Assembly: GCA_016784545.1 (NCBI GenBank)
Contig: JADHUM010000001.1
Span: forward strand, 109,489 to 173,488
Length of the DNA stretch: 64,000 nt
DNA from: Candidatus Neomarinimicrobiota bacterium
GTDB taxonomy: Bacteria; Fidelibacterota; UBA8477; JABMPR01
Direction: 5' to 3'
Part shown: positions 28,719 through 36,657 of the stretch, in pieces
Position numbering within the stretch: the stretch's first letter is position 1
Layout of the letters: each line of letters opens with the position of its first letter
Translations under genes and position numbers: made by a program
Notes under the pieces: model-generated
The model's database searches: none
What the model was told of the DNA's origin: nothing
What the model saw: only the letters and a program-made list of their open reading frames with translations

Positions 28719-29669
28719 TCAGGGAGATTGATTCAACTCCTCATTGATTTCTTCCAGCAAGGCTTCATACTCACTGAGCTTCTTTTTTAGATAATTCAAA
28801 TCTTTGCCTGAGCGCTCTTCCAGAGACATCTCCCGGGCATCGTCCCTGGGAACATTTATACTTACCAGATCAATGCTTTCGGCAGTTATTTCAGTGGCCA
28901 TATCTAATCCACCCCTGTTGTCATAGAATTCACTTGCAGCATCAGCAGTGGACCATCCAAAAAGCTTCTCTGAGTTTCCACTGGCGTCTCGCTGCTGTGC
29001 ATCCTGGTCTGCTTCCATCTGTAGACCAAGATCCTCATGAAAACTGGCTAATCTGTGGGCGAGTTCTTCTTCTTCCTCACGATCATTTCTAATGGAATCC
29101 AACTCAAAGATTTTTGCCTGTAGCAGTTTTTTAATGTCGATGAGAATGATTTTGCGTTGTTCGGGATTTCGCAATTGAAGGTTTAGTATCTCTTCATAAT
29201 CAGGAAATAATATGGGGCCGAATCTATCCATAACATTCTGCCAGCGACCAATCTGTAAATTTCTGATTCCCTGTTCAACAGGAAGGACTCCATCAGTTTC
29301 ATAGTCATCTAACAGGCTTTCGTAAGCATGCCTCAAATCTTCAATTTCAATTCTCTGACGTTTCTGCAAACCATTTAACTCACTATCAATTGCCCTTACA
29401 GAGTCGAGGAGAACCAGCTGTCGCTTGCTGTAGTTGGCCAGGAGATATTTATTGAACCAGGCATTGTACCAGACCGAGCCCTTTTGAAGGTGATCAACCG
29501 TGTTTTTAATGACTATTTGCTCGTTGGCGTAATAGCCCCTTTCAGCCTTCAATTGAGAAATACGGGTGTTGGTTGACATGTAGGCCTGCCAGGCGTCATT
29601 CAAGTCTTGACCGAGCATGGGTACGACAAGCAGGAGAAGCAACAGGAGTCTGACCCTGAGAGACATCAT
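28719..29669 (-). CDS. Hypothetical secreted coiled-coil protein
   Basis: The 316-residue product has a signal peptide (MSLRVRLLLLLLLVVPMLGQ) and then long heptad-like, charged helices (AWQAYMSTNTRISQLKAERG; YLKKKLSEYEALLEEINEELNQ). It is therefore a predicted periplasmic coiled-coil protein of unknown function. The ATG overlaps the stop of the response-regulator gene by four bases and is preceded by GGGAGGA, so it is coupled to the signalling pair. Proteins of this sort often act as tethers or sensors, but nothing here proves it. Confidence 0.7.
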   Translation of the reverse strand: MMSLRVRLLLLLLLVVPMLGQDLNDAWQAYMSTNTRISQLKAERGYYANEQIVIKNTVDHLQKGSVWYNAWFNKYLLANYSKRQLVLLDSVRAIDSELNGLQKRQRIEIEDLRHAYESLLDDYETDGVLPVEQGIRNLQIGRWQNVMDRFGPILFPDYEEILNLQLRNPEQRKIILIDIKKLLQAKIFELDSIRNDREEEEELAHRLASFHEDLGLQMEADQDAQQRDASGNSEKLFGWSTADAASEFYDNRGGLDMATEITAESIDLVSINVPRDDAREMSLEERSGKDLNYLKKKLSEYEALLEEINEELNQSP

Positions 29670-31036
29670 GAGTCCTCCCTGGATTGGTTGTTCTTGCCAC
29701 CGAATTCTTCGAAAAGATCGTATTTTTCCATTTTGTAGTAAAGTGTGCTGGTTTTGAGTCCCAATTTTCGGGCAGCCTTCTGTTTAACCCCTCGTGCCCA
29801 ATTCAAGGCATCGCGAATCAACTCTCGTTCGGTTTGCTCCATAACCTCATTGAGTCTGCCGCTTGATTGTGTTGATTTTCTGGGGGCGTTTTCAAAGTAA
29901 ATCTGTTCAGGAGTTATAGCTGGACCCTCACTGAATATGAGGAGACGCTCCAGGAAATTCTCCAGCTCACGAATGTTGCCGGGCCAGGCGTATTCACCAA
30001 GCTTGGTCATGGTTCTATTACCGATTTCCGGGACATCCCGCTTGAGTCTGCTGCATTTCATTTTCACAAAATGGAACACTAGAGCGGGGATATCCTCTGG
30101 TCTTTCCCTCAGTGATGGAATGTTCAGAGGTATTACATTCAGTCGAAAGAATAGGTCTTCCCTGAACTGCTTTTTTTCCATGGCGGATTGGAGATCACGG
30201 TTGGTGGCGGCTATTACTCTGACATCCACTTCGATCTGTTCAGTACCGCCAACACGCTGGAAGCTCTGGTTCTGTAACACGCGTAAAAGTTTGACCTGGA
30301 GTTGGGGCGAAATATCACCGATTTCATCCAGGAGAATGGTTCCCCCATGGGCCTGCTCAAAAATACCCTTGTGTTGCCTCACAGCCCCGGTGAATGCGCC
30401 TTTTTCATGGCCAAATAATTCGCTTTCTAATAAAGTGTCCGTGAGAGCACTGCAATTGATGGCAACCATCTCCTGACTGGACCGAGGACTCTCAAGATGG
30501 AGGGCCCTGGCGATGAGCTCCTTGCCAGTACCGCTTTCACCTGTGATGAGAACCGGGCTATCCACAGCTCCAATCTGTTTGATCTGAGTAATCAACTTTT
30601 GCATCTGCTCTGATTTCCCTACCAGGCCATGGAAGCCGTCAGGAATGGAATCTACCTCTGGTCTGGCAGGAGTTTGATCTTCAAAAATGTGGGCAACTTT
30701 GGATTTCAGTTCATCGATGGAGAAGGGTTTGGCGATAAAGTCTCGAGCACCCAATTTGAGTGCATTGACTGCCAGATCAATGGTACCAAAAGCAGAGATC
30801 AGGATGAAGGGGGTATCAGGGGATTGATCCTGAAATTCCTGGAGGAGATTCATGCCTCCCTTGCCAGGTAGTTTCATGTCTGATATCACCAGATCTGGTT
30901 TGAGTTCACGGAACATCTGAGCCCCGGCATGGCCATCTTCAGCAGTGTGAATTACATAGCCCTGAAGTTTCAATACCGTGGCAATACCTTCGCGCATGGT
31001 TTTGTCGTCTTCAATGACTAGAATCTTTGGTTTCAC
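29666..31036 (-). CDS. Sigma-54 dependent response regulator (NtrC family)
   Basis: A 456-residue activator with three domains. The receiver has the phospho-acceptor at Asp53 in LVISDMKLPGKGG and Lys in FIAKPFS. The AAA+ module has Walker A GESGTGKE (residues 166-173), the sigma-54 contact loop GAFTGA (213-218) and Walker B near GTILLDEIGD. A C-terminal Fis-type HTH ends the protein (ARGVKQKAARKLGLKTSTLYYKMEKYDLFEEFG). The start is GTG at 31036, two bases after the kinase gene. It regulates sigma-54 promoters; the target genes cannot be read here. I did not find a convincing -24/-12 element upstream of the nearby genes. Confidence 0.93.
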   Translation of the reverse strand: MKPKILVIEDDKTMREGIATVLKLQGYVIHTAEDGHAGAQMFRELKPDLVISDMKLPGKGGMNLLQEFQDQSPDTPFILISAFGTIDLAVNALKLGARDFIAKPFSIDELKSKVAHIFEDQTPARPEVDSIPDGFHGLVGKSEQMQKLITQIKQIGAVDSPVLITGESGTGKELIARALHLESPRSSQEMVAINCSALTDTLLESELFGHEKGAFTGAVRQHKGIFEQAHGGTILLDEIGDISPQLQVKLLRVLQNQSFQRVGGTEQIEVDVRVIAATNRDLQSAMEKKQFREDLFFRLNVIPLNIPSLRERPEDIPALVFHFVKMKCSRLKRDVPEIGNRTMTKLGEYAWPGNIRELENFLERLLIFSEGPAITPEQIYFENAPRKSTQSSGRLNEVMEQTERELIRDALNWARGVKQKAARKLGLKTSTLYYKMEKYDLFEEFGGKNNQSREDS

Positions 31037-31038
31037 AG

Positions 31039-32451
31039 CTATTTCGTACCCTTCCGAGGGAGATTCATTCTAAAAACGGTGCCCTCTGCATCACTCTTTT
31101 GGACAACTATTGTGCCACCCAATTCCCCCACGATGCTCTGGACGATGGATAAGCCCAGTCCAAAGCCACGATCTCGAGTAGAAAAATAGGGTTCAAATAT
31201 GCGCTCTCGGTCCGCTTTGGGAATACCGGTTCCAGTATCAATAAAATCGATTCCCAGGGTACTGGGACTGTCATGAATCTGAATCATGGTCTGGCTGTTT
31301 TTTCCAGATGCCTCCAGGCCATTCCTGATGAGATTCAGAAACACTCGATGCAGCTTGGAGCGATCAGCCTGGATGTCAGCATCACCATCCAGATGAATCG
31401 TCTGCTTAAGTGCTGTGAGTTCAGGTTGCAGAATCTGGGTGATATCCGTATAGATTTCTCTGATTGACAGGGTTTCAATGACACTCTTCAAGGGTCTGGC
31501 ATAATCCAGATATTCCTGAACAATGCGCTTCAAATGCTGGAGTTCTTCAGTGATTTTTTCCAGATAGGATTTGTATGCTTCAAACTTTGCTTCTGGGGGT
31601 AATTGGGCCAACGCTTCACTGAGAAGACCGCTATAAATTTCCATACCACCCAGGGGATTTTTGATTTCATGGGCAATACCGGCCAGGAGTTGTCTCGCGC
31701 TTTCTTCCTGCTTCTGGATATCCCGATGCATGTCAATCAGGGATTGATTGAGGTCCCCAAACTCATCAGATCGATGAAGTTCCACCGGCTCAGAATTAAT
31801 ATTCGTCTGAATAGATCTGGCATAGCCTGAGAGGGCCCGCACCGGTTTGATCAGCGATCGAGAAAAGACCAGGGTCATGGCAGTGGCGATAAGAAAAGAA
31901 GCCAACATGATCCACAACAGGCTGCCAGCCATCTGATTGATGACTGCCATATAATTGGCACCGACCCAGACCACCAGAATCACCTGTGATCCCTGGTTGG
32001 TTCTGATAGGAATAGCTGCTGCCTTTACATATTTGTCCTGACCCAATTTATATATCTCTGAGACCACGGGTTCTGCATCATTTTTGAGGGAAAGCAGAGT
32101 TGGCAAAGCTGGAGACAGTTCAGCAATATTTTGTTTCAGTCGTCTATCCTGGGCCAGAATGGTCCCATCCTGGTTATAGAGAGTCAAGCCTTCAATACCA
32201 GGCACTGCTAATTGAGAGAGGGAGGCTTCAAGTTGTTGTCGAACACTTACCAAGCCAGGTTCCACGGCTAACATGCTGATGAGCTCCTGATCCAGAGTGG
32301 TTGCCATAATTCGATTGATCCGTTTAAGTTGATCACCCAATTCTTCTTCCAGAGCGACTCGGGAATACCAATAGAGGGGGATGGAAAGCAGGCTCATTGA
32401 GACCACCAGGACACCCAGTACCAGCATGATGACTTTTGGACTTAATTTCAT
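31039..32451 (-). CDS. Sensor histidine kinase
   Basis: The 470-residue membrane kinase has an N-terminal membrane segment (VIMLVLGVLVVSMSLLSIPLYWY), an extracytoplasmic sensor region to about residue 170, a second membrane segment (SLLWIMLASFLIATAMTLVFSR) and a HAMP linker (SRSLIKPVRALSGYARSIQ). The HisKA box follows with the phospho-acceptor His261 in GIAHEIKNPLGGME, then an HATPase domain (N, G1 and G2 boxes: LNLIRNGLEAS, DTGTGIPKADRERIF, GFGLGLSIVQSIV). It pairs with the NtrC-family regulator just downstream. The ligand is unknown. Confidence 0.93.
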   Translation of the reverse strand: MKLSPKVIMLVLGVLVVSMSLLSIPLYWYSRVALEEELGDQLKRINRIMATTLDQELISMLAVEPGLVSVRQQLEASLSQLAVPGIEGLTLYNQDGTILAQDRRLKQNIAELSPALPTLLSLKNDAEPVVSEIYKLGQDKYVKAAAIPIRTNQGSQVILVVWVGANYMAVINQMAGSLLWIMLASFLIATAMTLVFSRSLIKPVRALSGYARSIQTNINSEPVELHRSDEFGDLNQSLIDMHRDIQKQEESARQLLAGIAHEIKNPLGGMEIYSGLLSEALAQLPPEAKFEAYKSYLEKITEELQHLKRIVQEYLDYARPLKSVIETLSIREIYTDITQILQPELTALKQTIHLDGDADIQADRSKLHRVFLNLIRNGLEASGKNSQTMIQIHDSPSTLGIDFIDTGTGIPKADRERIFEPYFSTRDRGFGLGLSIVQSIVGELGGTIVVQKSDAEGTVFRMNLPRKGTK

Positions 32452-32525
32452 TTCTTAGTCTGTCGCAAAGATTGGTCCATATTCAGGGTTCATAGACTTA
32501 AATCTAATTTGGTTCCCAAAATACA

Positions 32526-32552
32526 CAAGAGCCCGCTTACTACGGGCTCTTG
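32526..32552. terminator. Intrinsic terminator-like hairpin after the PII gene
   Basis: A perfect 10-bp stem CAAGAGCCCG/CGGGCTCTTG with a seven-base loop lies between glnK and the sensor kinase gene, both minus strand. The trailing T-tract on the minus strand is weak (TGTATTTT). Confidence 0.7.
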
Positions 32553-32602
32553 TTGAGGAGTATGCCGACCGGGGAGATCGACATGGTGCTACACGGTCTT
32601 AT

Positions 32603-32947
32603 TTAGCCAATGGCATCAGGACCGGTTTCCCCCGTTCTGATGCGGATGACCTGTTCAATGGGGAGTACAAATATTTTTCCCCGACCCAATTCATCATGGT
32701 TGTTAGCCACAGTGGTAATGGCTTCTATTACCGCATCAACAAATTCATCATTGACGGCAATTTCCAAACGGACTTTGTTAAGCAGGGTTATTTCATGGGA
32801 AATCCCACGATATACCTCTGTCACTGGAATTTCCTTACCCTGTCCTTTGGCGTTGGTGACAGTAAACTTATATATCTGTCTTTTGAGAAGCTCTTCCTTG
32901 ATGTCTGGAAGTTCTTCTGGCTGAATAATAGCAATAATTAGTTTCAT
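32603..32947 (-). CDS. glnK: PII signalling protein with Tyr51 replaced by His
   Basis: The 114-residue protein is a PII family member with MKLIIAIIQPEEL at the N-terminus, a T-loop holding VYRGISHEITLLNKVRLE and the C-terminal LPIEQVIRIRTGETG. PII proteins bind ATP, ADP and 2-oxoglutarate and control ammonium uptake. Relative to E. coli GlnK, Tyr46-Arg47-Gly48 is conserved, and Arg47 is the residue that plugs AmtB. Position 51 is His instead of the Tyr uridylylated by GlnD. The loop before GKIF is also altered (NNHDELGRGKIF). It lies 15 bases after amtB, the normal GlnK context. Effector sensing is probably direct, without uridylylation. Confidence 0.9.
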   Translation of the reverse strand: MKLIIAIIQPEELPDIKEELLKRQIYKFTVTNAKGQGKEIPVTEVYRGISHEITLLNKVRLEIAVNDEFVDAVIEAITTVANNHDELGRGKIFVLPIEQVIRIRTGETGPDAIG

Positions 32948-32962
32948 TTTAATTCTCCTTCA

Positions 32963-34252
32963 TCACTCTGCTGTAAAAATCTGGAATCCTGCATAAGCCT
33001 CCTCCTGGTGTTCACTAATATCCAATCCACGAATTTCTTCAGTCTCAGAAACACGCAGAAAATTTAGGGCTTTGAGGATGCTAAAAAGTGCAAACATCGT
33101 TGCAAAACCCCATAGTGAGATGGCAATAGATCCAATAATTTGCGCCATCAGGGGGTGTCCACCGAATATTCCGGTGGCAATTCCACCCCAGAGACCTGCC
33201 AGACCATGCACAGGCCAGGCTCCTACGGGATCATCAATACGTAATTTTTCAAGGAGTAGAATACCTAAAACCACTAATATCCCAGCTATTAAACCAATTA
33301 GGATGGCTTCAAAATTGGTGACTGAATCACAATTGGCAGTAATGCCAACCAGCCCAGCCAGAACCCCATTTAGCGCCATAGAAAGATCAGGTTTTTTGTA
33401 TCTAAACCAGGCAAATGCCATGGCCATGAGACCACCTGCAGCCGCTGATAGGGTTGTATTTACAGCAATCATCATCACTGCGTTTGTATTGTCTATGCCG
33501 ACAATGGCAAGTTGACTGCCAGGATTAAAGCCATACCAGCCGATCCATAGTATAAAAACACCCAGAGTTGAGATGGTAAGACTATGACCAGGCATAGCCC
33601 TGGAGCCACCATTTCGTTTAAATCGGCCCAGGCGAGGTCCTAACACAATGGCACCTGCCAGACCAGCGAAGCCCCCCAGGGCGTGTACGATGAGGGAGCC
33701 AGCAAAATCGTAAAACCCCAGAGCGTCCAACCAGCCTCCGCCCCACTTCCAGTATCCGCTAATTGGATAAACCAATCCCGTCAAAACAATTGAGTAAATC
33801 AGATAGGCAGAAAATTTCATGCGACCTGCAACAGCACCAGAAACAATAGTTGCTGCCGTGGCAGCAAAGGCAACCTGAAATAACCAATTCATCTGAGGGT
33901 TAAGTACGCCAGCTCCAGGTTCACTTGCTTCTCCAATAAAGCCAAAACCCGAAAATGAGAGAATCCCATTTCCATCAATGGGGTACATTAAGCTGTAACC
34001 AATGACATAAAACAGAAGCGCCCCGGCACTGAGGTCAATTATATTTTTAAAAAGGATGTTGACTGTGTTTTTAGCGCTATTCAAACCAGCTTCCACCATG
34101 GCAAAGCCGGCTTGCATAAATAAGACGAGGACTGCGCAAATAAAGAGAAAGAGGTTATCAATGGCATAGGCCTGTATGGCATCTGATGAAGCCATAGCAA
34201 AAGAGTTCAGGCCAAGCACCAGGAATACAAAATAGAGGTGTCGTTTTTTCAT
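32963..34252 (-). CDS. amtB: Ammonium transporter
   Basis: AmtB moves ammonium across the inner membrane as a trimer. The 429-residue protein has an N-terminal signal-like stretch and eleven hydrophobic segments. The twin pore histidines are His190 (in SLIVHALGGFAGLAG) and His349 (in AWPVHGLAGLWGG), with the conserved Asp182 (YDFAGSLIVH) and the aromatic gate region (SGYWKWGGGWLDALG). It sits between a TorF-type porin gene (20 bases) and glnK (15 bases), an arrangement typical for nitrogen-limited expression. PII would block the pore from the cytoplasm when nitrogen is plentiful. Confidence 0.95.
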   Translation of the reverse strand: MKKRHLYFVFLVLGLNSFAMASSDAIQAYAIDNLFLFICAVLVLFMQAGFAMVEAGLNSAKNTVNILFKNIIDLSAGALLFYVIGYSLMYPIDGNGILSFSGFGFIGEASEPGAGVLNPQMNWLFQVAFAATAATIVSGAVAGRMKFSAYLIYSIVLTGLVYPISGYWKWGGGWLDALGFYDFAGSLIVHALGGFAGLAGAIVLGPRLGRFKRNGGSRAMPGHSLTISTLGVFILWIGWYGFNPGSQLAIVGIDNTNAVMMIAVNTTLSAAAGGLMAMAFAWFRYKKPDLSMALNGVLAGLVGITANCDSVTNFEAILIGLIAGILVVLGILLLEKLRIDDPVGAWPVHGLAGLWGGIATGIFGGHPLMAQIIGSIAISLWGFATMFALFSILKALNFLRVSETEEIRGLDISEHQEEAYAGFQIFTAE

Positions 34253-34272
34253 TTAATATTTCCTCGGAAGGC

Positions 34273-34872
34273 TTAGAGGCTAAATCCAAAGATCAGGAAA
34301 GAGGTTTCCTGTTCCGGATTCAATATGTATGAGATAGTATAGATATCGCGAGTCGCAGATATACCTAGGCTGACCACCCCAAAATCAGGGTCATCACCTA
34401 CAGTATAAAAACCATTACCCATACCCAGGGTCACAGGTCCATAGCCCAACTCCACATAGGCAGAATTATCATCATCACCACTAAGGTTATAGGCCACCAT
34501 GGATGTAACAGCTCCCAGATCCATGCCTGCGCTCAGTTCAATTATATGGTTATCCTGGTTGAAAATATCATCACTACCAGAATAGGCAGGGAAGAAGTAG
34601 TCTGTGACAGTCAGACCTACAGGTCCGATGCTGGTTGATAGATATAGATCATTCTCGTTACCACCGGTAGCACCACTGGTTGACCAGGCACCCCAGGCGC
34701 CCACAGTCACCACTCCGTTGGCATATTCAATAGATGGCTGCACTGATGCTGAATTCCCATAATCTGTCCCACGCCATACATATCGATTAACAACATCTAC
34801 GCCGATGCTCATCTGACCAAAAGCAAGGCTTCCAATTCCCAACATAACCAGCAAATAAATTGTCTTTTTCAT
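34273..34872 (-). CDS. TorF-family putative porin
   Basis: The 199-residue product has a signal peptide (MKKTIYLLVMLGIGSLAFGQ) and the hallmark start of TorF-type proteins, VDVVNRYVWRGTDYGNSASVQPSIEY, followed by alternating strands and a terminal phenylalanine-containing strand (SFLIFGFSL). TorF proteins are commonly encoded beside amtB and glnK and are proposed outer-membrane pores. Here the gene opens the torF-amtB-glnK unit with a good GAGGA ribosome site. The function as an ammonium-related outer-membrane channel is inferred from context. Confidence 0.85.
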   Translation of the reverse strand: MKKTIYLLVMLGIGSLAFGQMSIGVDVVNRYVWRGTDYGNSASVQPSIEYANGVVTVGAWGAWSTSGATGGNENDLYLSTSIGPVGLTVTDYFFPAYSGSDDIFNQDNHIIELSAGMDLGAVTSMVAYNLSGDDDNSAYVELGYGPVTLGMGNGFYTVGDDPDFGVVSLGISATRDIYTISYILNPEQETSFLIFGFSL

Positions 34873-34951
34873 TTTCTTTCCTCTTTAGCTCCCTTAAAGA
34901 TTTAAACCAATTTCAACCAACAGCCATAATTAATAAGGCAAAATGCGAAAA

Positions 34952-34980
34952 ATCAATAAATATTTTATCTGTTTATTGAT
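34952..34980. promoter_or_regulatory. Candidate operator ahead of the torF-amtB-glnK unit
   Basis: ATCAATAAA and its reverse complement TTTATTGAT form a perfect 9-bp inverted repeat with an 11-bp spacer, 80 bases before the torF start. It could be a dimeric regulator site. I saw no clear -24/-12 GG/GC element, so a sigma-54 promoter is not supported. Confidence 0.35.
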
Positions 34981-35088
34981 TAAACCCTAAATATTTGTCG
35001 CGTTTGTGTGAATGTGCCTAAATAGTTAAGCTGTATGTGTATTTATACTTTGATTGTTACTGCAATGATGCCTTTTAGAACAAGGGGG

Positions 35089-36618
35089 CTATTCCTGTAA
35101 AAAGATATGCCAGTCAGGCCGTTTCCAACTGATGAGCAATTCATCCACATTTGACTTTACCACTTGATGTTGTTTCTCAAAACCATCATAGAAAAGCACG
35201 TAATCCAGCTGCTGATCTGGTTTTCCATACTCTTCACTAAATTGCTGCATAATGACGTTACCGGGGGTAACAACCCTTTGGCCAATGCTTGTGGTTTGAA
35301 TGTTGAGACCATTTTTTCCCTGGATAGGTTCATAGGCTTTGAGAACGAGCTCGGAACAGACCAGGGCAGAGTCTGTACGGAAATCGAAGTTTAAATCATA
35401 GGGTTTGCCATAGGAGGCAAAGGCGTAGGATATGGCCCGGGCTTTTGCTTGTTTTGAAACATTGGGTCTTAATACAGCCACACCGTCGCAGGTGAGCGTG
35501 GTCTCCAGACTATTCAAGATGACACCCGGCTTTAGTGCCTCGATTACCTTATGGGGGTTTCCGTCTACAGAGAGTGAACAGCTTTTCTGATACAAAGGTC
35601 CATAAAGATTGTCAAGCAGCTCCTCAAAATTGCCATTAGCATCACCCTGTTCCATGACCCAGGCCCTGGTTTCAGCATCTGAAAAATAAGTTCCCCGTTG
35701 TTCTGGAGTAGCGATATAGAGAGCAGTGTGCGTCCAGAAACCGGGCAAGCCCAGATTGGTCAAAGCCCATTCCCTGCGTGTAAATATGATATCTCCTGGT
35801 TCCAGCTGAGGTTCAATCTCCTGTATTTCTTTAAGCGTCATAAGGCTTTCACCTAAGCGCCAGACTTTCTTCCCGCCCATAAAACTAGCAACCTCTTTTT
35901 GGAGGGGTAGCCAGAACTCAAATGCCGCTTCCTGCATCAACTTCCAGCCATTCTCAAGGGTCATTGCGGTTCCGCTACCTGTACCCATTTCATACAGATA
36001 TGCTTCAGAAGTCTCTATTTTGGACATATGCTCAAAACCATGAGGAACCTTTGTTTCCTCCATAATCGCATCCAGGGCTACAAACTTTGTCGCCAGAAAA
36101 ACATTGAGGAAATGATATTTGAACTGTCGGTAAAGATTGGCCTCCAGACCATGCTGGGGGTATGCCTCGTTTAAATAGGTATGTATGTTCTCATTGTTTT
36201 CCACAAGGTCCAGGAATTCCAGGGCATAACGATATTGTGTTACAAAGGCCAGATAGAAACAATACATCGCTTCTCTATTGGAGGACCTCCCTTCCTTCAG
36301 AAATGTTGAGGCATGATTCTGCTGAATATGGTCCAGTTGGGCCAGATAATCCAGCAGGCTACCCCATGTATTTAATAGAGCCTCCTTTTCTTCACGCTCC
36401 AGGGTCAGCGTTTCACCACCCGGCACCAGGCCCCAGGGTTCAGCTTTTTCGCGAGAAAACTGAAGTAAAGTTTCAAGACCCTGTTCACAAACCAGAGTGG
36501 TAGATATGTCTTCTTTAATGGTGTTTGATGTGGTTATATCCGGAAAGGTAGAGACACAATTTTGTGGCAAGATACCAAGGACCAAACCTAAGGCAATTTT
36601 TTTAAGAATCTGTTTCAT
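35089..36618 (-). CDS. YiiX-like (NlpC/P60 superfamily, C92) cysteine hydrolase
   Basis: This 509-residue exported protein has an N-terminal signal (ALGLVLGILPQNC, a poor lipobox) and a long N-terminal helical region, then a permuted papain-like domain. The start of that domain is LEPGDIIFTRREW; the catalytic His is in GFWTHTALYIA near residue 294 and the Cys in SALVCSELVLKAYEP near residue 420, the YiiX/YebB order. The family may act as peptidases or lipid-modifying acyltransferases. It is 39 bases downstream of a phospholipase D-family gene and could be cotranscribed. The precise substrate is unknown. Confidence 0.78.
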   Translation of the reverse strand: MKQILKKIALGLVLGILPQNCVSTFPDITTSNTIKEDISTTLVCEQGLETLLQFSREKAEPWGLVPGGETLTLEREEKEALLNTWGSLLDYLAQLDHIQQNHASTFLKEGRSSNREAMYCFYLAFVTQYRYALEFLDLVENNENIHTYLNEAYPQHGLEANLYRQFKYHFLNVFLATKFVALDAIMEETKVPHGFEHMSKIETSEAYLYEMGTGSGTAMTLENGWKLMQEAAFEFWLPLQKEVASFMGGKKVWRLGESLMTLKEIQEIEPQLEPGDIIFTRREWALTNLGLPGFWTHTALYIATPEQRGTYFSDAETRAWVMEQGDANGNFEELLDNLYGPLYQKSCSLSVDGNPHKVIEALKPGVILNSLETTLTCDGVAVLRPNVSKQAKARAISYAFASYGKPYDLNFDFRTDSALVCSELVLKAYEPIQGKNGLNIQTTSIGQRVVTPGNVIMQQFSEEYGKPDQQLDYVLFYDGFEKQHQVVKSNVDELLISWKRPDWHIFLQE

Positions 36619-36657
36619 TTAGCGCTCCTCTCCTCACTCTGTATTTTTTTAAAACAC

